Of a stretch of DNA of 64,000 nucleotides, positions 11,270 through 21,988 are shown piece by piece. The position numbers were made by a program, and so were the translations under genes. How positions within the stretch are numbered: the stretch's first letter is position 1; each line of letters opens with the position of its first letter. The notes beneath the pieces are model-generated. The model was not told where the DNA came from, did no database searches, and saw nothing but the letters and a program-made list of their open reading frames with translations. Origin of the DNA: Gigaspora rosea (taxonomy: Eukaryota; Glomeromycota; Glomeromycetes; Diversisporales; Gigasporaceae); NCBI GenBank assembly GCA_003550325.1, contig QKWP01001734.1:40696-104695 (forward strand), read 5' to 3'.

Positions 11270-11577
11270 TTATTTCATATGCAAACTAGCATTGCACATG
11301 GTTATCGTTATGGAATGGGTGTTGAAAAGGATGAAAATAAGGCCTTCATATATTATCAAAAAGCAGCAGAGATGGGGGATGTTAGTGGAATAAATAATGT
11401 TGGATTTTGTTATCTTTATGGAATTGGAATTGAAAAAGTTGAAAATAAAGCATTCATTTATTTTCAAAAATCAGTAGAGATGGGATTCACTAGTAGAATG
11501 TCAAGTATGGCAGAATGTTATCGAAATGGAATTGGTGTAATATGAGATCTTAATAAAGCCAAAAACTGGTATCAAAG
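11270..11577 (+). pseudogene. Sel1-repeat exon with an in-frame stop
   Basis: The translation shows successive Sel1 units of about 36 residues: GYRYGMGVEKDENKAFIYYQ then KAAEMGDV, GFCYLYGIGIEKVENKAFIY then QKSVEMGF, and AECYRNGIGVI. Sel1 units form alpha-alpha superhelices that bind proteins, and Glomeromycotina carry them in large numbers, often with kinase domains. After GIGVI comes TGA at 11543-11545, where family members have a charged residue (CGA to TGA would explain it). The frame then resumes as DLNKAKNWYQ and ends at a GT donor at 11578. The 5 prime part of the gene is missing. It may once have been joined to the kinase at 12022, but the exon phases do not match (two leftover bases on each side). 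Confidence 0.7.
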
Positions 11578-12021
11578 GTAAATTTTAAATTAATTTAAAT
11601 TTGAGTAGGAATACTGTAAATCGTAAGGTCAAGTGTAAATGAAATCAAAAAAAACATATTAATTTAATGTCAGGGTTAGAAAAAGCTTCGGGAGAGATGA
11701 TAACTTAAAAATTTTTTGAAAATTAATTTTATATGTGAAATGAAAAATCATTACACCTTGTATTGGTATTCGATTGTGATTGCTGGATCTGGGTTGTGCA
11801 CGTCTCCAGGGTAACAAATTATGATACAATAATAATATTAATTATATATCGATATTATATATTTACTGTTTGCATTTGAATTACCGAATGTAGGAGTAAC
11901 GGAAAAGATATAAAAAAATTAGGTATTTTTTATCATATTTAAATTATTATAAATAATATCTTGTTCTGTTATTAATTTATTTATAATCTATCATCGATTA
12001 AATTTTATAAATAAATATTAG

Positions 12022-13105
12022 TTAAAAACGAATGGATACATAACTTAGAAATTGAAGATGATTTGAAAAAAATATTTATCGAAAGCAAATATCAGTTATG
12101 TTGGATTTCTTTTGATGAATTTAAATGTATTGAAGTGATAGGTAAAGGCGGCTTTGCGACTGTATACCGTGCTGAATGGTTTGATAGAAGACAATACTTT
12201 TTCAGGCCTGTTGCACTTAAATTATTTCATGAATCAAATAATTATTATAAAGAATTTATAAGAGAGGTAATTATTTCTATTAATTATATTATTTATGATT
12301 TATCATTAACATTAATAATTCAAATATATATTTCTTTAATAATCAGTTAAAAGCATATTGTGATATTGGTCTTAAAGATCCAACTTTTTTAAGATGTTTA
12401 GGTGTATCAAAAGATAAATTTTCTAATGATTATTTTCTTGTCATGGAATTTGCATTAGAAGGTTGTTTGCGAAAAAATCTACATGTCATAGCACAAAGTA
12501 ATTGGAGAGAGAAATTAAATCTGTTACAATGTATTGCATATGATCTTCAGATAATTCATTCTCAAGACCATATTCATCGTGATTTACATAGTGGAAATAT
12601 ACTATTAAACAATTTAAAAAGTGCATACATCGCAGATTTAGGGCTTTCGATAACAGCTAGTATTGCGTTAAAATCAAATTCGGATGGAATTTATGGAATT
12701 TTACCATATATTGCTCCCGAAGTTTTGAACAAACACCCATATACTAAAGAATCAGATATTTATTCATTTCGTATAATATTATGGGAAATTTTGTATGGTA
12801 AACCTGTTCCTTTTGACCAGAAATCAGAATTACTATTCCAATTACAAGTATGTAATGGTTTACGACCACAAATTTATGAAAATATAGCTAGCAACATGCT
12901 ATACGAATTTAATGAAGAAATGTTGGAATATGGATCCAAAAAAGCGACCAACAGAAAAGAAATTTATGGTACTTTTGTAGAATGGCAGAATAATGAAAAT
13001 ATTTTATTAGAGTTATCTGAATCTGATAAAAAACTCCAAAATATAAAAAATGAAAATATGCATTTAAATATTAAATCAGATTATAAAGTAGTTTATCTCA
13101 CTTAA
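12022..13105 (+). pseudogene. Protein kinase (tyrosine-kinase-like, Glomeromycotina type), damaged
   Basis: Two exons (12022-12266 and 12347-13105) flank an 80-bp GT-AG intron; joining them is in frame. Kinase motifs in order: glycine loop GKGGFATVYRAEW, ATP-binding Lys in VALK, catalytic loop HRDLHSGNIL, metal-binding ADLGLS (DLG in place of DFG), PYIAPEV. The tail is ENILLELSESDKKL. Three defects are visible. The conserved SFG of subdomain IX reads SFR (GGT to CGT). Between about 12886 and 12960 one base has been gained and later one lost; the shifted frame still reads CYTNLMKKCWNMDPKKRPT, the true subdomain XI, so the open frame carries nonsense there. The first exon begins at an acceptor AG at 12020-12021 and has no ATG of its own. 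The catalytic residues survive, but loss of the CW-DP-RP region should unfold the C-lobe. Confidence 0.8.
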
Positions 13106-13560
13106 TAATAGTTATAGATATCAAGATAATTATATTTTTGTTTATTAAAATAAATTATATCATTCTATATTATGCACTGCTTATAATATTTTTTATAGGT
13201 AGTAAATTACGTGAATTACAAATACCGAATATTTGGTTAATAAAAGCAACTCTCACAATTTTGTAACAAAAAAAATTTCATTAATCATTAATAAATAAAA
13301 TTAGGCCCGAATATAAAATATTTCAGATAATCGTACATTTGTTTATATAACATTTTCACTGATAGTTAAAAGGTCCCAGCTCTATGAAACGTCGCCGTTT
13401 TATTACTAATTTATAATTGGAGTGAAAAATCTATATATAGTGTACTAGATTTGGCGATGTCCGGTAACGATGATAATACTGATTTTTGTCGACCCTTATA
13501 GAAATAAATTATTCATTTTTTTCAATTATACTTGAATCATTCTTTTTTGTTAATATATGG
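13106..13560. other. Intergenic, nothing recognised
   Basis: AT-rich sequence with stops in all frames. No repeat partner was seen in the window. Confidence 0.4.
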
Positions 13561-13796
13561 GGTCTTTGCCTTGAAAATGACCTTATGGGACTATGTAGAT
13601 CTTATGAATAAAAATTAAAATATCTAGCTATCCAGTAATCCAATTCAAATAAACTTTTTTTTTATTTTGTAGAGCTTAGTGAGTTTTACAAAATAAAAAA
13701 AGGTTTATTTGAATTGGATTACTGGGTGGCTAGAAACTTTAATTTTTATTCATAAGATCTACATAGTCCCATAAGGTCATTTTCAAGGCAAAGACC
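13561..13796. mobile_element. Foldback (hairpin) element abutting an assembly gap
   Basis: The left arm starts GGTCTTTGCCTTGAAAATGA and the right arm ends with its exact complement at 13796. Arms of about 100 bp pair almost perfectly around a loop of roughly 45 bp rich in T and A. The right flank is N, so no target duplication can be checked. Confidence 0.8.
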
Positions 13797-14617
13797 NNNN
13801 NNNNNNNNNNNNNNNNNNNNNNNNNNNNNNNNNNNNNNNNNNNNNNNNNNNNNNNNNNNNNNNNNNNNNNNNNNNNNNNNNNNNNNNNNNNNNNNNNNNN
13901 NNNNNNNNNNNNNNNNNNNNNNNNNNNNNNNNNNNNNNNNNNNNNNNNNNNNNNNNNNNNNNNNNNNNNNNNNNNNNNNNNNNNNNNNNNNNNNNNNNNN
14001 NNNNNNNNNNNNNNNNNNNNNNNNNNNNNNNNNNNNNNNNNNNNNNNNNNNNNNNNNNNNNNNNNNNNNNNNNNNNNNNNNNNNNNNNNNNNNNNNNNNN
14101 NNNNNNNNNNNNNNNNNNNNNNNNNNNNNNNNNNNNNNNNNNNNNNNNNNNNNNNNNNNNNNNNNNNNNNNNNNNNNNNNNNNNNNNNNNNNNNNNNNNN
14201 NNNNNNNNNNNNNNNNNNNNNNNNNNNNNNNNNNNNNNNNNNNNNNNNNNNNNNNNNNNNNNNNNNNNNNNNNNNNNNNNNNNNNNNNNNNNNNNNNNNN
14301 NNNNNNNNNNNNNNNNNNNNNNNNNNNNNNNNNNNNNNNNNNNNNNNNNNNNNNNNNNNNNNNNNNNNNNNNNNNNNNNNNNNNNNNNNNNNNNNNNNNN
14401 NNNNNNNNNNNNNNNNNNNNNNNNNNNNNNNNNNNNNNNNNNNNNNNNNNNNNNNNNNNNNNNNNNNNNNNNNNNNNNNNNNNNNNNNNNNNNNNNNNNN
14501 NNNNNNNNNNNNNNNNNNNNNNNNNNNNNNNNNNNNNNNNNNNNNNNNNNNNNNNNNNNNNNNNNNNNNNNNNNNNNNNNNNNNNNNNNNNNNNNNNNNN
14601 NNNNNNNNNNNNNNNNN
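13797..14617. other. Assembly gap (821 N)
   Basis: The sequence is unknown. A hairpin element lies on the left and a 45-bp minisatellite on the right, both of which break assemblies. Confidence 1.
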
Positions 14618-14702
14618 TGGCTCCACGGCTGCAAGTGGCAGTGCAAGGACCAGTTGTTGTATTTGGCTCCATGGCTGCAAGTGGCAGTGCAAGGACCAGT
14701 AT
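14618..14702 (+). repeat. GC-rich 45-bp minisatellite, first block
   Basis: Two units of the form TGGCTCCACGGCTGCAAGTG followed by GCAGTGCAAGGACCAGT. The array probably continues into the N gap to the left. Confidence 0.9.
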
Positions 14703-14908
14703 TATGAAAAGCCTGTCAACGAAGTGTCAGGGCGATCATTATTGAGAGATCAGATGACTTTATGACTGATAATGTTGTACAGGTTTTGTTATGTATCCTT
14801 TTATGGTTTTTCTTTGATTATTGTCGTGAGATTTCGTAACTTGTTTTTACAGGTAATTTCAGATTTGCATATGATTTTGATATTCACATGATTATTGTTA
14901 GATCGATA
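14703..14908. other. Unique spacer between minisatellite blocks
   Basis: About 200 bp of ordinary composition separates the two blocks. Nothing coding is visible. Confidence 0.4.
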
Positions 14909-15209
14909 ATGAGGCTGCATTAGCAATGCAAGGACCTGTAGTGTGTATACCTGGCTCCACAGCTGCAAGTGGCAGTGCAAGGACCAGAGGTGGTTGGCTC
15001 CACGGCTGCAAGTGGCAGTGCACGGACCTGTTGTGTACCTGGCTCCACGGCTGCAAGTGGCAGTGCAAGGACCAGAGGTAGTTTGGATCCGCGGCTGCAA
15101 GTGTCAGTGCAAGGACCTGTTGTTGTATTTGGCTTCACAGCTGCAAGTGGCAGTGCAAAGACCAGTTGTTGTATTGGATCCACGGCTGCAAGTGGCAGTG
15201 CAAGGACCA
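14909..15209 (+). repeat. GC-rich 45-bp minisatellite, second block
   Basis: Seven units of 44-46 bp share the core GCTGCAAGTGGCAGTGCAAG-GACC. Unit starts near 15040, 15084, 15130 and 15175 give lengths of 44, 46 and 45 bp. G+C is far above the rest of the window. No unit contains a stop on several frames of either strand, so long open frames appear (minus strand peptides repeat ALPLAAVEP). These frames shift between units and have no other coding sign. Confidence 0.9.
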
Positions 15210-15663
15210 TAAGAATGAACCTCGCTCATACCGGCAGGAACACGTTACCGATTCTCTTTTCAGCTATGAGAAGATTCGACGGGGTTTCCATCTTTAAGAA
15301 GGCATCATAGGTGTCATTTCGTGATGAATGCAGGTCACTATGGTGGAAAATGTGATTATGTATATTAGAGCCAATAAGGGTAGCAGGCCCTTATCCCATA
15401 TGTTTTTCAGACTTGTAAATAAAGTCATTCAGTTTTTTGTATAAAGTCAGCTGATTGAGCAATAATAATATTAAATTTCGTAACAAAGTGATAACTGATC
15501 CAATTTCTATATTTTGATGATGGCCATTTACGGATTTATCAAAATTCCACAAGATGTGCGAGATGTAAAATAGTGTTGAATGAGTCATAACCAATTATCA
15601 GGTGTACATGGAAATTAAAATAATCGAATCAGGCAGTCATTTTAACATCTAATTATGAATATT
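15210..15663. other. Unassigned sequence of more balanced composition
   Basis: Less AT-rich than its surroundings at first (to about 15400) and without stops typical of random AT DNA, but I recognise no protein or RNA. AATAAAG occurs at about 15418. Confidence 0.35.
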
Positions 15664-15888
15664 TAACAACGTTAAATAATCATTCTAATAGTTTTTTCTG
15701 GTTAGTGTTAAATAATCATTCTAATAACTCTTTATGGTTAGCGATAAATAATCATTTCATTCTAATAGTTCTTTATGGTTAGTTTTAAATAATAATTCTA
15801 ATGTTCTTTTACGGTTAGCGATAAATAATCATTCTAAAAACTCCTTATTGCTGTTAAATGATCATCCTAACGGTTCTTTATTGTTGTG
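15664..15888 (+). repeat. 36-bp minisatellite, six degenerate units
   Basis: Units follow the pattern GTTAAATAATCATTCTAATA then GTTCTTTATGGTTAG. Six copies are visible, with small insertions in the third. Confidence 0.85.
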
Positions 15889-16346
15889 TTTGATTCGTGA
15901 GAAATTTGATCAACTTTCATCAACAAAAGGCGATGTTTAATTGATAGATGTCGTCATAATGAGTTTATTTATAAATATATATTTGCAAATTTTTCGTACC
16001 CAAGAGTTTAACATACTGAATAATATCTAACAATTTTCAACATAAGAATTGAAAAGTATAAGTATATAATGGAGATTAGTTTAATGGCGGAGATTGGCAT
16101 TCCTATAACTTTAAGAATTATTAACAAATTTGCGATTAAATTTTTATTCTATTATAAATTATTTGATGATGATATAAGTTATGGTACTAACTTTTATTTA
16201 AACTCAAAACCTAATACATAAGTCTAGCCTATGAAATCGCAGTTTTATTACTAGTAATTAATTGTATTATTAAAATTTAATCTAAATCGTGTGATTGCTA
16301 ATTTTATGACGATCCAACAAGTTTATCCTATCCCATATTTTATAGA

Positions 16347-16463
16347 TATTGTATGGGTTGTAGTGAATAACCCAGTTACACACGGTTTCATATTCCGTGC
16401 CGAAGGCACGGGATTTAAATATGAACCCGTGTGTATAACGGGTTATTCAACACCCATATAATA
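16347..16463. repeat. Imperfect palindrome of about 105 bp
   Basis: Outer arms ATGGGTTG and CAACACCCAT, then GTGAATAACCC with GGGTTATTC, then ACACACGG with CCCGTGTGT, then TCCGTGCC with GGCACGGGA around GAA. It can form a long stem with a three-base loop. Confidence 0.8.
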
Positions 16464-16472
16464 ACTATTTTA

Positions 16473-16551
16473 TTGCACGGTGTCTGACGTAACAATCCCG
16501 TGCCAATAAGTAAATGAAAAAAGCACGGGTTGTCACATAAGACCCGTGCAA
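16473..16551. repeat. 79-bp inverted-repeat element
   Basis: Ends TTGCACGGTGTCTGACGTAA and, on the other strand, TTGCACGGGTCTTATGTGAC, with GCACGGG pairing CCCGTGC near the centre. It lies between the palindrome at 16347 and inverted arm B. No target duplication was identified. Confidence 0.6.
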
Positions 16552-16560
16552 TCATTTGTA

Positions 16561-19500
16561 TTATTAACTAGCCAGTAACTTCTATTTTCCTGTACCCACG
16601 AGTTTTATAGAAACCGTAAAATAATAAAATTATATTCTAATAAAATATAACATTAAATAAATGTTTGATGCGGTCTGTGAATTAGTAGTCATGATGAAGA
16701 TTTATGATAAGACAAAAAACTATTCTTAGGTTTAATAAGTTTAAATTATAGTAGCTTCCAGTATTAATCATTTACGAGAGTTAACAAAGGTAGTACCTCG
16801 ATCCTATTCTTTAATTAAAGACCATTCAAATCGAATCTGAATACTACTTTGTATATAACTTGAGTCTAGACGAATCTGGATTCAATTATTCAATCCGTAT
16901 TCTATATGAATCGGTTGGCAAACGGCCAACGGCCAATTGGCTAATATTTAAATTTCGGTCAAAAATTTCTAATTTACACAATTTTAAAAAAGACTATACT
17001 GTATTAGAAAGTTGTTACGGTTTTTTATAAGGTATTAAAATAAATTATAAGTATTAATAAATAAGAAAAAAAATTTTAATCTTTATTTTTTTTACAAATA
17101 ACCAGATTTTAGTACATTGCAATATTGATTCTATATTTAATATCTACAGATTTATTAAAGTTTTTATCGATCGACAGTAATCTTTACATACATAAGCATA
17201 AGTGCTGATATTATCTTGTAGCGGCATTTATCTTAAGATATATTGATAGAAGTTATTTGAAACTAATTTATTTTTCAAAAAAAGAATCTGTATGCTTGTT
17301 ATATTAATAATATTAGAATACATAGTATTTGTCATAAGCTTATGCTAAGAAAAAAATAAGTAATTTGTAGCGATCAGGTATTATTCCAAAAAAGATAATA
17401 TTTTAATAATACTTCTAACATTTTTACACAGATTTCTATATTTATTATTTACCGATTTAAAAAAATTTATTATATTTGGATCAACAGTGATCTTTATGTA
17501 CAGTACATCGTACGTACTGATCGCAACAGTTACATATGTTAAGACACAGTGGTGGCAGCTATCCGAAAATATTTTGTATCAGCATACATGTTATGTCAAA
17601 TAGCATTTACTTTAAGCTATATTATTAGTTAGTTAGCGATGACTATATAAAAATAAAAAACAAGTTTTTTATCAAAAAAAGAAAAAAAAATATAACGTTA
17701 TTACTGACACGTATCGGAGTTACATTTATCTAAGCCATTATAGTGGCAGTTGCATTAAAATCTCTTTTTTCAAAAAGGGAAAAAGTATATACAATATTAA
17801 TGGCATTTATCCTTAACCATAATAGCACGGTTATTCGAAATTTTTTTTTCTTTTTTAATTAAAATAAATAGTATAATTAAGAATGGGAAATAGTAGAGCA
17901 ATAGCGTATATAAAAACACCATGAATTTTTTTTCTAATTCGTAATGGTAGATTTTACCAAAAAAGAGGATTCATGGTAAACGTTTTGTCGATTATCGATT
18001 ATGAATTTAACAAGGGAATATTCTAATAAAAAAATAAATAAAAAATCTTAACCAAATTTGTATTATTTATATTACAGTTATATATGAGAACACCGCATAT
18101 TTTTCGAATATAGTAAAACATTCAGTTTGTTCTGTACTATACGTTAAAATTTTATTATATTTGGTTCTACAGCGATCTTTATGTACATCGTACATACTTA
18201 TTGCAACGGGCATATGCTAAGACACAGTGGCGTAGCTATCCGAAAATATTTTGCATCGGTATATACGTTACGTCAAATAGTGTTTATTCTAAGCCATATT
18301 ATTAGTTAGTTAGCGATGATTATGCAAAAATAAAAAAACTTTTTTTTTATTTATCAAAAAAAGAAAAAAAGTATACACGTTATTACTGACACATATTGGA
18401 GTTACATTTGTCTAAGCCATTATATATTAAAATTAAAAAAAAGGGAAAAAAGTACATACAATATTAGCAGTATTTATCCTTAACCATAATAGTGCGGTTA
18501 TTCGAAAATCTTATTTTTTTCTTTAATTTAATTAAAAAAAAAAGTGGCATTTATTTTGAAATTCCAAAAAAAAAATAGTATAAGCCAAAATAATGTGGCT
18601 TTTACCAAAAAAAAATAGCAAAATAATGTGGCTGCTTATCCGAAAAGAAAAACTATATATTTAATTCAAATTCATAAGGTGGGTGGGTAGGGTACTCTAG
18701 AGTAATTTAGACATGATAAGAGTATCTAATTTGATAAAGAGTATAATTAAGAATGGAAAATAGTAGAGTAATAGAGTATCCCTTAAACCGTCTGAGTTAA
18801 GCGGCAAATTTTCCCGTTAAAATAATTGGAAGAAAAGTAAATGTATGGTAAATTTTTTTTTTATTGAAAGACTAACCATAATTGACTAGAGTAGCTTCCG
18901 GGAACACAGAGCATGTGACAATACAATAGTACGTCATTGCACATGCCATGTAACACAAGCAAAGATCGCAAGCAAAATTTCACGAAATATTTTGCATTTT
19001 GTTAAGGAATTTTTATTGGGTCAAAGCTTCTCAATTGCTCCGATAATTCAGCTATGAATATTACATAAATAGATAAAATATCATGTATAAAATGTGGGGA
19101 CTTATTCATAATAAATTTTTTCGATTTTTTTTCTTTTTTTTTAATAGTAAAATAATAGTGATCGATAGATAATTGCTGTACTACTAGCACGCATATTCCT
19201 TGTAATATACCACTACCATATGATATAAATTCACAAGTTGATCTGCAAAATGGTATACTTTAATTCTAGCTTATAAAAGGGTACAATTGCTTAGGAAAAT
19301 CTGGCACAATCGCTTAAAATCAAAAAAAAAAGAGATTTTAGCAGCCAAATTTGCCCGCTGGACGTTTAAGGGATATAGAAACACTATGAATTTTTTTCCT
19401 AATTCGTAATAGTAGATCTTACCAAAAAAGAGTATTCATGGCAAATGTTTTGTCGATTATGGATCATGAACCTAACAGGTGAATATTCTAATAGAAAAAT

Positions 19501-19612
19501 AAATAAAAAATCTTAACCAAATATTGTATTATTTATATTATTGTTATATGAGAATACCACAATTCAAATATAGTAAATATTCAGTTTTGTTCTGTATATA
19601 CATTAATTCTGA
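16561..19612 (-). repeat. Arm B of the large inverted repeat
   Basis: This is the inverse copy of 2555-4580, beginning with ACTAGCCAGTAACTTC and ending with the inverse of the arm A start. It is longer because it carries a 595-bp insertion (18779-19373) and extra copies of the internal modules, such as AGCCATTATAGTGGCAGTTG near 17733 and TAACCATAATAGTGCGG near 18480. Many point differences show that the arms are not recent. Confidence 0.8.
18779..19373. mobile_element. Tc1/mariner-type non-autonomous element, 595 bp, TA target duplication
   Basis: The left end is TCCCTTAAACCGTCTGAG and the right end, on the other strand, is TCCCTTAAACGTCCAGCG. Both sides have TA (18777-18778 and 19374-19375). 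The equivalent position in related copies (for example the inverse of 3585-3615) reads straight through GAGTATATAAAAACACC with one TA, so it gives an empty site. No transposase is visible. Confidence 0.85.
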
Positions 19613-19644
19613 TGCAAATCTGGCGTCACTGATTATTTAATTTC

Positions 19645-19742
19645 AAATTTTTAACCAGTATGATCATGTTTTTTGTGTAATATTAAATGTGGGAAGGATG
19701 GTTTCCGCTCAACTTTTTTGATGTTTGTTATGCTGATTTTTG
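19645..19742 (+). repeat. Second copy of the 10976-11079 dispersed repeat
   Basis: It carries CCAGTATGATCATGTTTTTTG, GGATGGTTTCCGCTCAAC and TTTTTTGATGT, matching the first copy in order. It follows GGCGTCACTGATTAT at 19622. Confidence 0.65.
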
Positions 19743-20927
19743 AGGGGTTATGGTAATTATAATGACACGAGTGACAACACGTGCATGTTAATGTATATTG
19801 AACAATTGTGTAAAAAATATTACTTATCAAATATGATATTTATATGTTGTAAATGACTAGTAATACTTTTTTTGAAATTATGCCGCTTAGTATTACTAAT
19901 TAAAGTATGCATGATCTGATTTTGAAATGTAATCTCATATCAGGTAATAATAAATACTTACTTTATTACGATATTTGATACCAATAAAATGTTTTTGGCA
20001 CTTTGCCATTTTTGATTTGATATATCCAAAAAAAACCGTAATCAGACTGTAGAAAATTTTAAAATATGAACAGTTATGACGATTAATTCATTTTTTAAAA
20101 AATTGACTCAGTTTGTTATGCGCACTTTGTATTTTTGAGATTTAAAAATCGACTTCTATTTGTCATGCATACTTCGTATCTTTGAAATTAGATTGCAATA
20201 TTAATAAATGCATTAGTAAGTTACTGTGTATTGCAAACTGGTTAGATTTATAAAATAAATCATGATAGAAGTTTCAATGTGAATTAACTCAACTCTAACC
20301 ACATATTGGGATTATTAGAATAACGAGCAAGTTTTGCATGAGAATTTTTTACAGTAATTCTTGGTAGAAGTTACAATATTTCGTTGCAAACTCAACCTTA
20401 AAACGTATTATATGCCAAGTAAGTTGGTAATAGAATTTTTTATAATAGTAATTTACAATAGAAATTGTGATAATTCTAATACATACTAATTTACTTTTTC
20501 TCAAGATTACCGAAATAAGCTCCAATAGCTTATCTATAATTACATGCTGCACATTGTGAGAGTGATGGATATCAAGTATATAGCTAAAAACTACTAACAA
20601 CACTACTATCTAATCAAACCAGTGTCCTTTAATTGTGCAAGACTCTTGAATTGGTGAGCAAAAAGGGCGTGGTCAGGTATTGAGGCTCTTTTAGGGTCTT
20701 GCTACAGTGTGTCAAATAAAGTTAAGTATTTCTGGGATTTCTTGTGAATAGTTCTTTTGCAAGTGGTTTGAATTTCATTCTATTTATATAATTCTTCTTT
20801 ATTCTAGTCGCAATGGTTTAAAGGTTCAAATGCAATTGTTAATATTATTAATGATCATCATGTGATCAAGGATGAAATTAAATGATGCGGGTGATTAATC
20901 TAACAATGGAATGGATTAATTGTTCGA
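19743..20927. other. AT-rich intergenic DNA
   Basis: No gene or clear repeat. The open frames on either strand lack any family resemblance. Confidence 0.4.
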
Positions 20928-21298
20928 TAAATCAGGGGGTGGCTAAAGCCAGGTACATCACGAGATTACCCGACGCAAATCAAATTTTGGGTAATCACAG
21001 GACACTAAATTTTTTCAACACGTACGTACGGTTAGCTTTATCTGTTATTGTTAAGTTCAGAAAAGCAAATGTGAACATAGACAAAAGACCAATATTTCTC
21101 AACATTTCAGCTCTAATTACTTAAGTAAAACCTTCAAATTATTGTTTACCTTTACTTTTTAATTTTTTTGTGTTAATTAAACCTATGAATATTAATTAAT
21201 CAGCACACTTAATAACATGTTTAAATTCATTAACGATTGATTACCTTTGCTAATTTAATTTTCTTTACGTTATTTAAGTTTTAAACACTTAAGAATTT

Positions 21299-21700
21299 CT
21301 TGCTTAATTGAAATAGAGCCTCATTGGCTTCATTTACATTTTAAATCCTGGCCTACTATCTGATCTTGAAACTGGTCATAGCTTTAAGACTATTTTACAA
21401 AATTATTTGCCTCATATCCATTATTTTCAAACGCCTGGTAATGAAAATGTGCAACTTTTTTAAAAAGACAAAGTATTTGACAAATGAACCAATATCTTCT
21501 ATCGTTCTTTTGTCTCGAATAATTTAATCACATGCAAGATTACTTCATAGATTGATATGAAAAGTGATATGTATTCAGTGATGGATAACTCATATAAATT
21601 TAAATTACTTTTTCATAAAAAGCGGAGGTGGCTCTACCATTACTTCATTTTTGAATTTATGCGATAAGCAATACTCATCTTACAATTATCAACATTAGAG
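21299..21700 (+). pseudogene. BACK-TLDc gene fragment carried inside the MULE
   Basis: Pieces read LIEIEPHWLHLHF, then ALKTILQNYLPHIHYFQ followed by PGNEN, then NSYKFKLLFH, then SFLNLCDKQ. These match the BACK-to-TLDc junction of the same family as the pseudogene at 6376-9260 (compare ALQNWLHIF and SFWNLC there). Stops and frameshifts are frequent. No BTB part and no C-terminal TLDc half are seen. It lies between the transposon's left inverted repeat and its transposase, so it was either captured by the element or landed in it. Confidence 0.65.
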
Positions 21701-21988
21701 CATTCGTAAGTTTAATCATAGTACGTAATAATCTGTTCAAATTCATTTTAATCATTTATTTTTTTCATGTTTATTAAACCGTAAGTATAGAAATACCAAT
21801 TATTCTATCAATATTTTTAACATCTTGTTCTAGAATGTAAAATTTTATACTTTCACTAATACGTTCTTTAACATAAATATTCCCTTCCGCCTTATTAATC
21901 ATAAAATCGTCTAAAATCATCTTTTTTTTTCTTTTTTTTCTTTTTTTCCTTTTTTTCTCTTTTTCCCTTTTTTTATTTTTTTTCTATT

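Noticed and set aside
13739..14692. Long minus-strand open frames across 13.7-14.7 kb
   Set aside because: They exist only because the 821 N are read as open codons.
14909..15209. CRISPR-like array
   Set aside because: The repeats are contiguous 44-46 bp units without unique spacers, in a eukaryotic genome.
20882..21124. 80-residue plus-strand frame at the MULE left end
   Set aside because: It runs across the terminal inverted repeat and its target duplication, so it is not a host gene.
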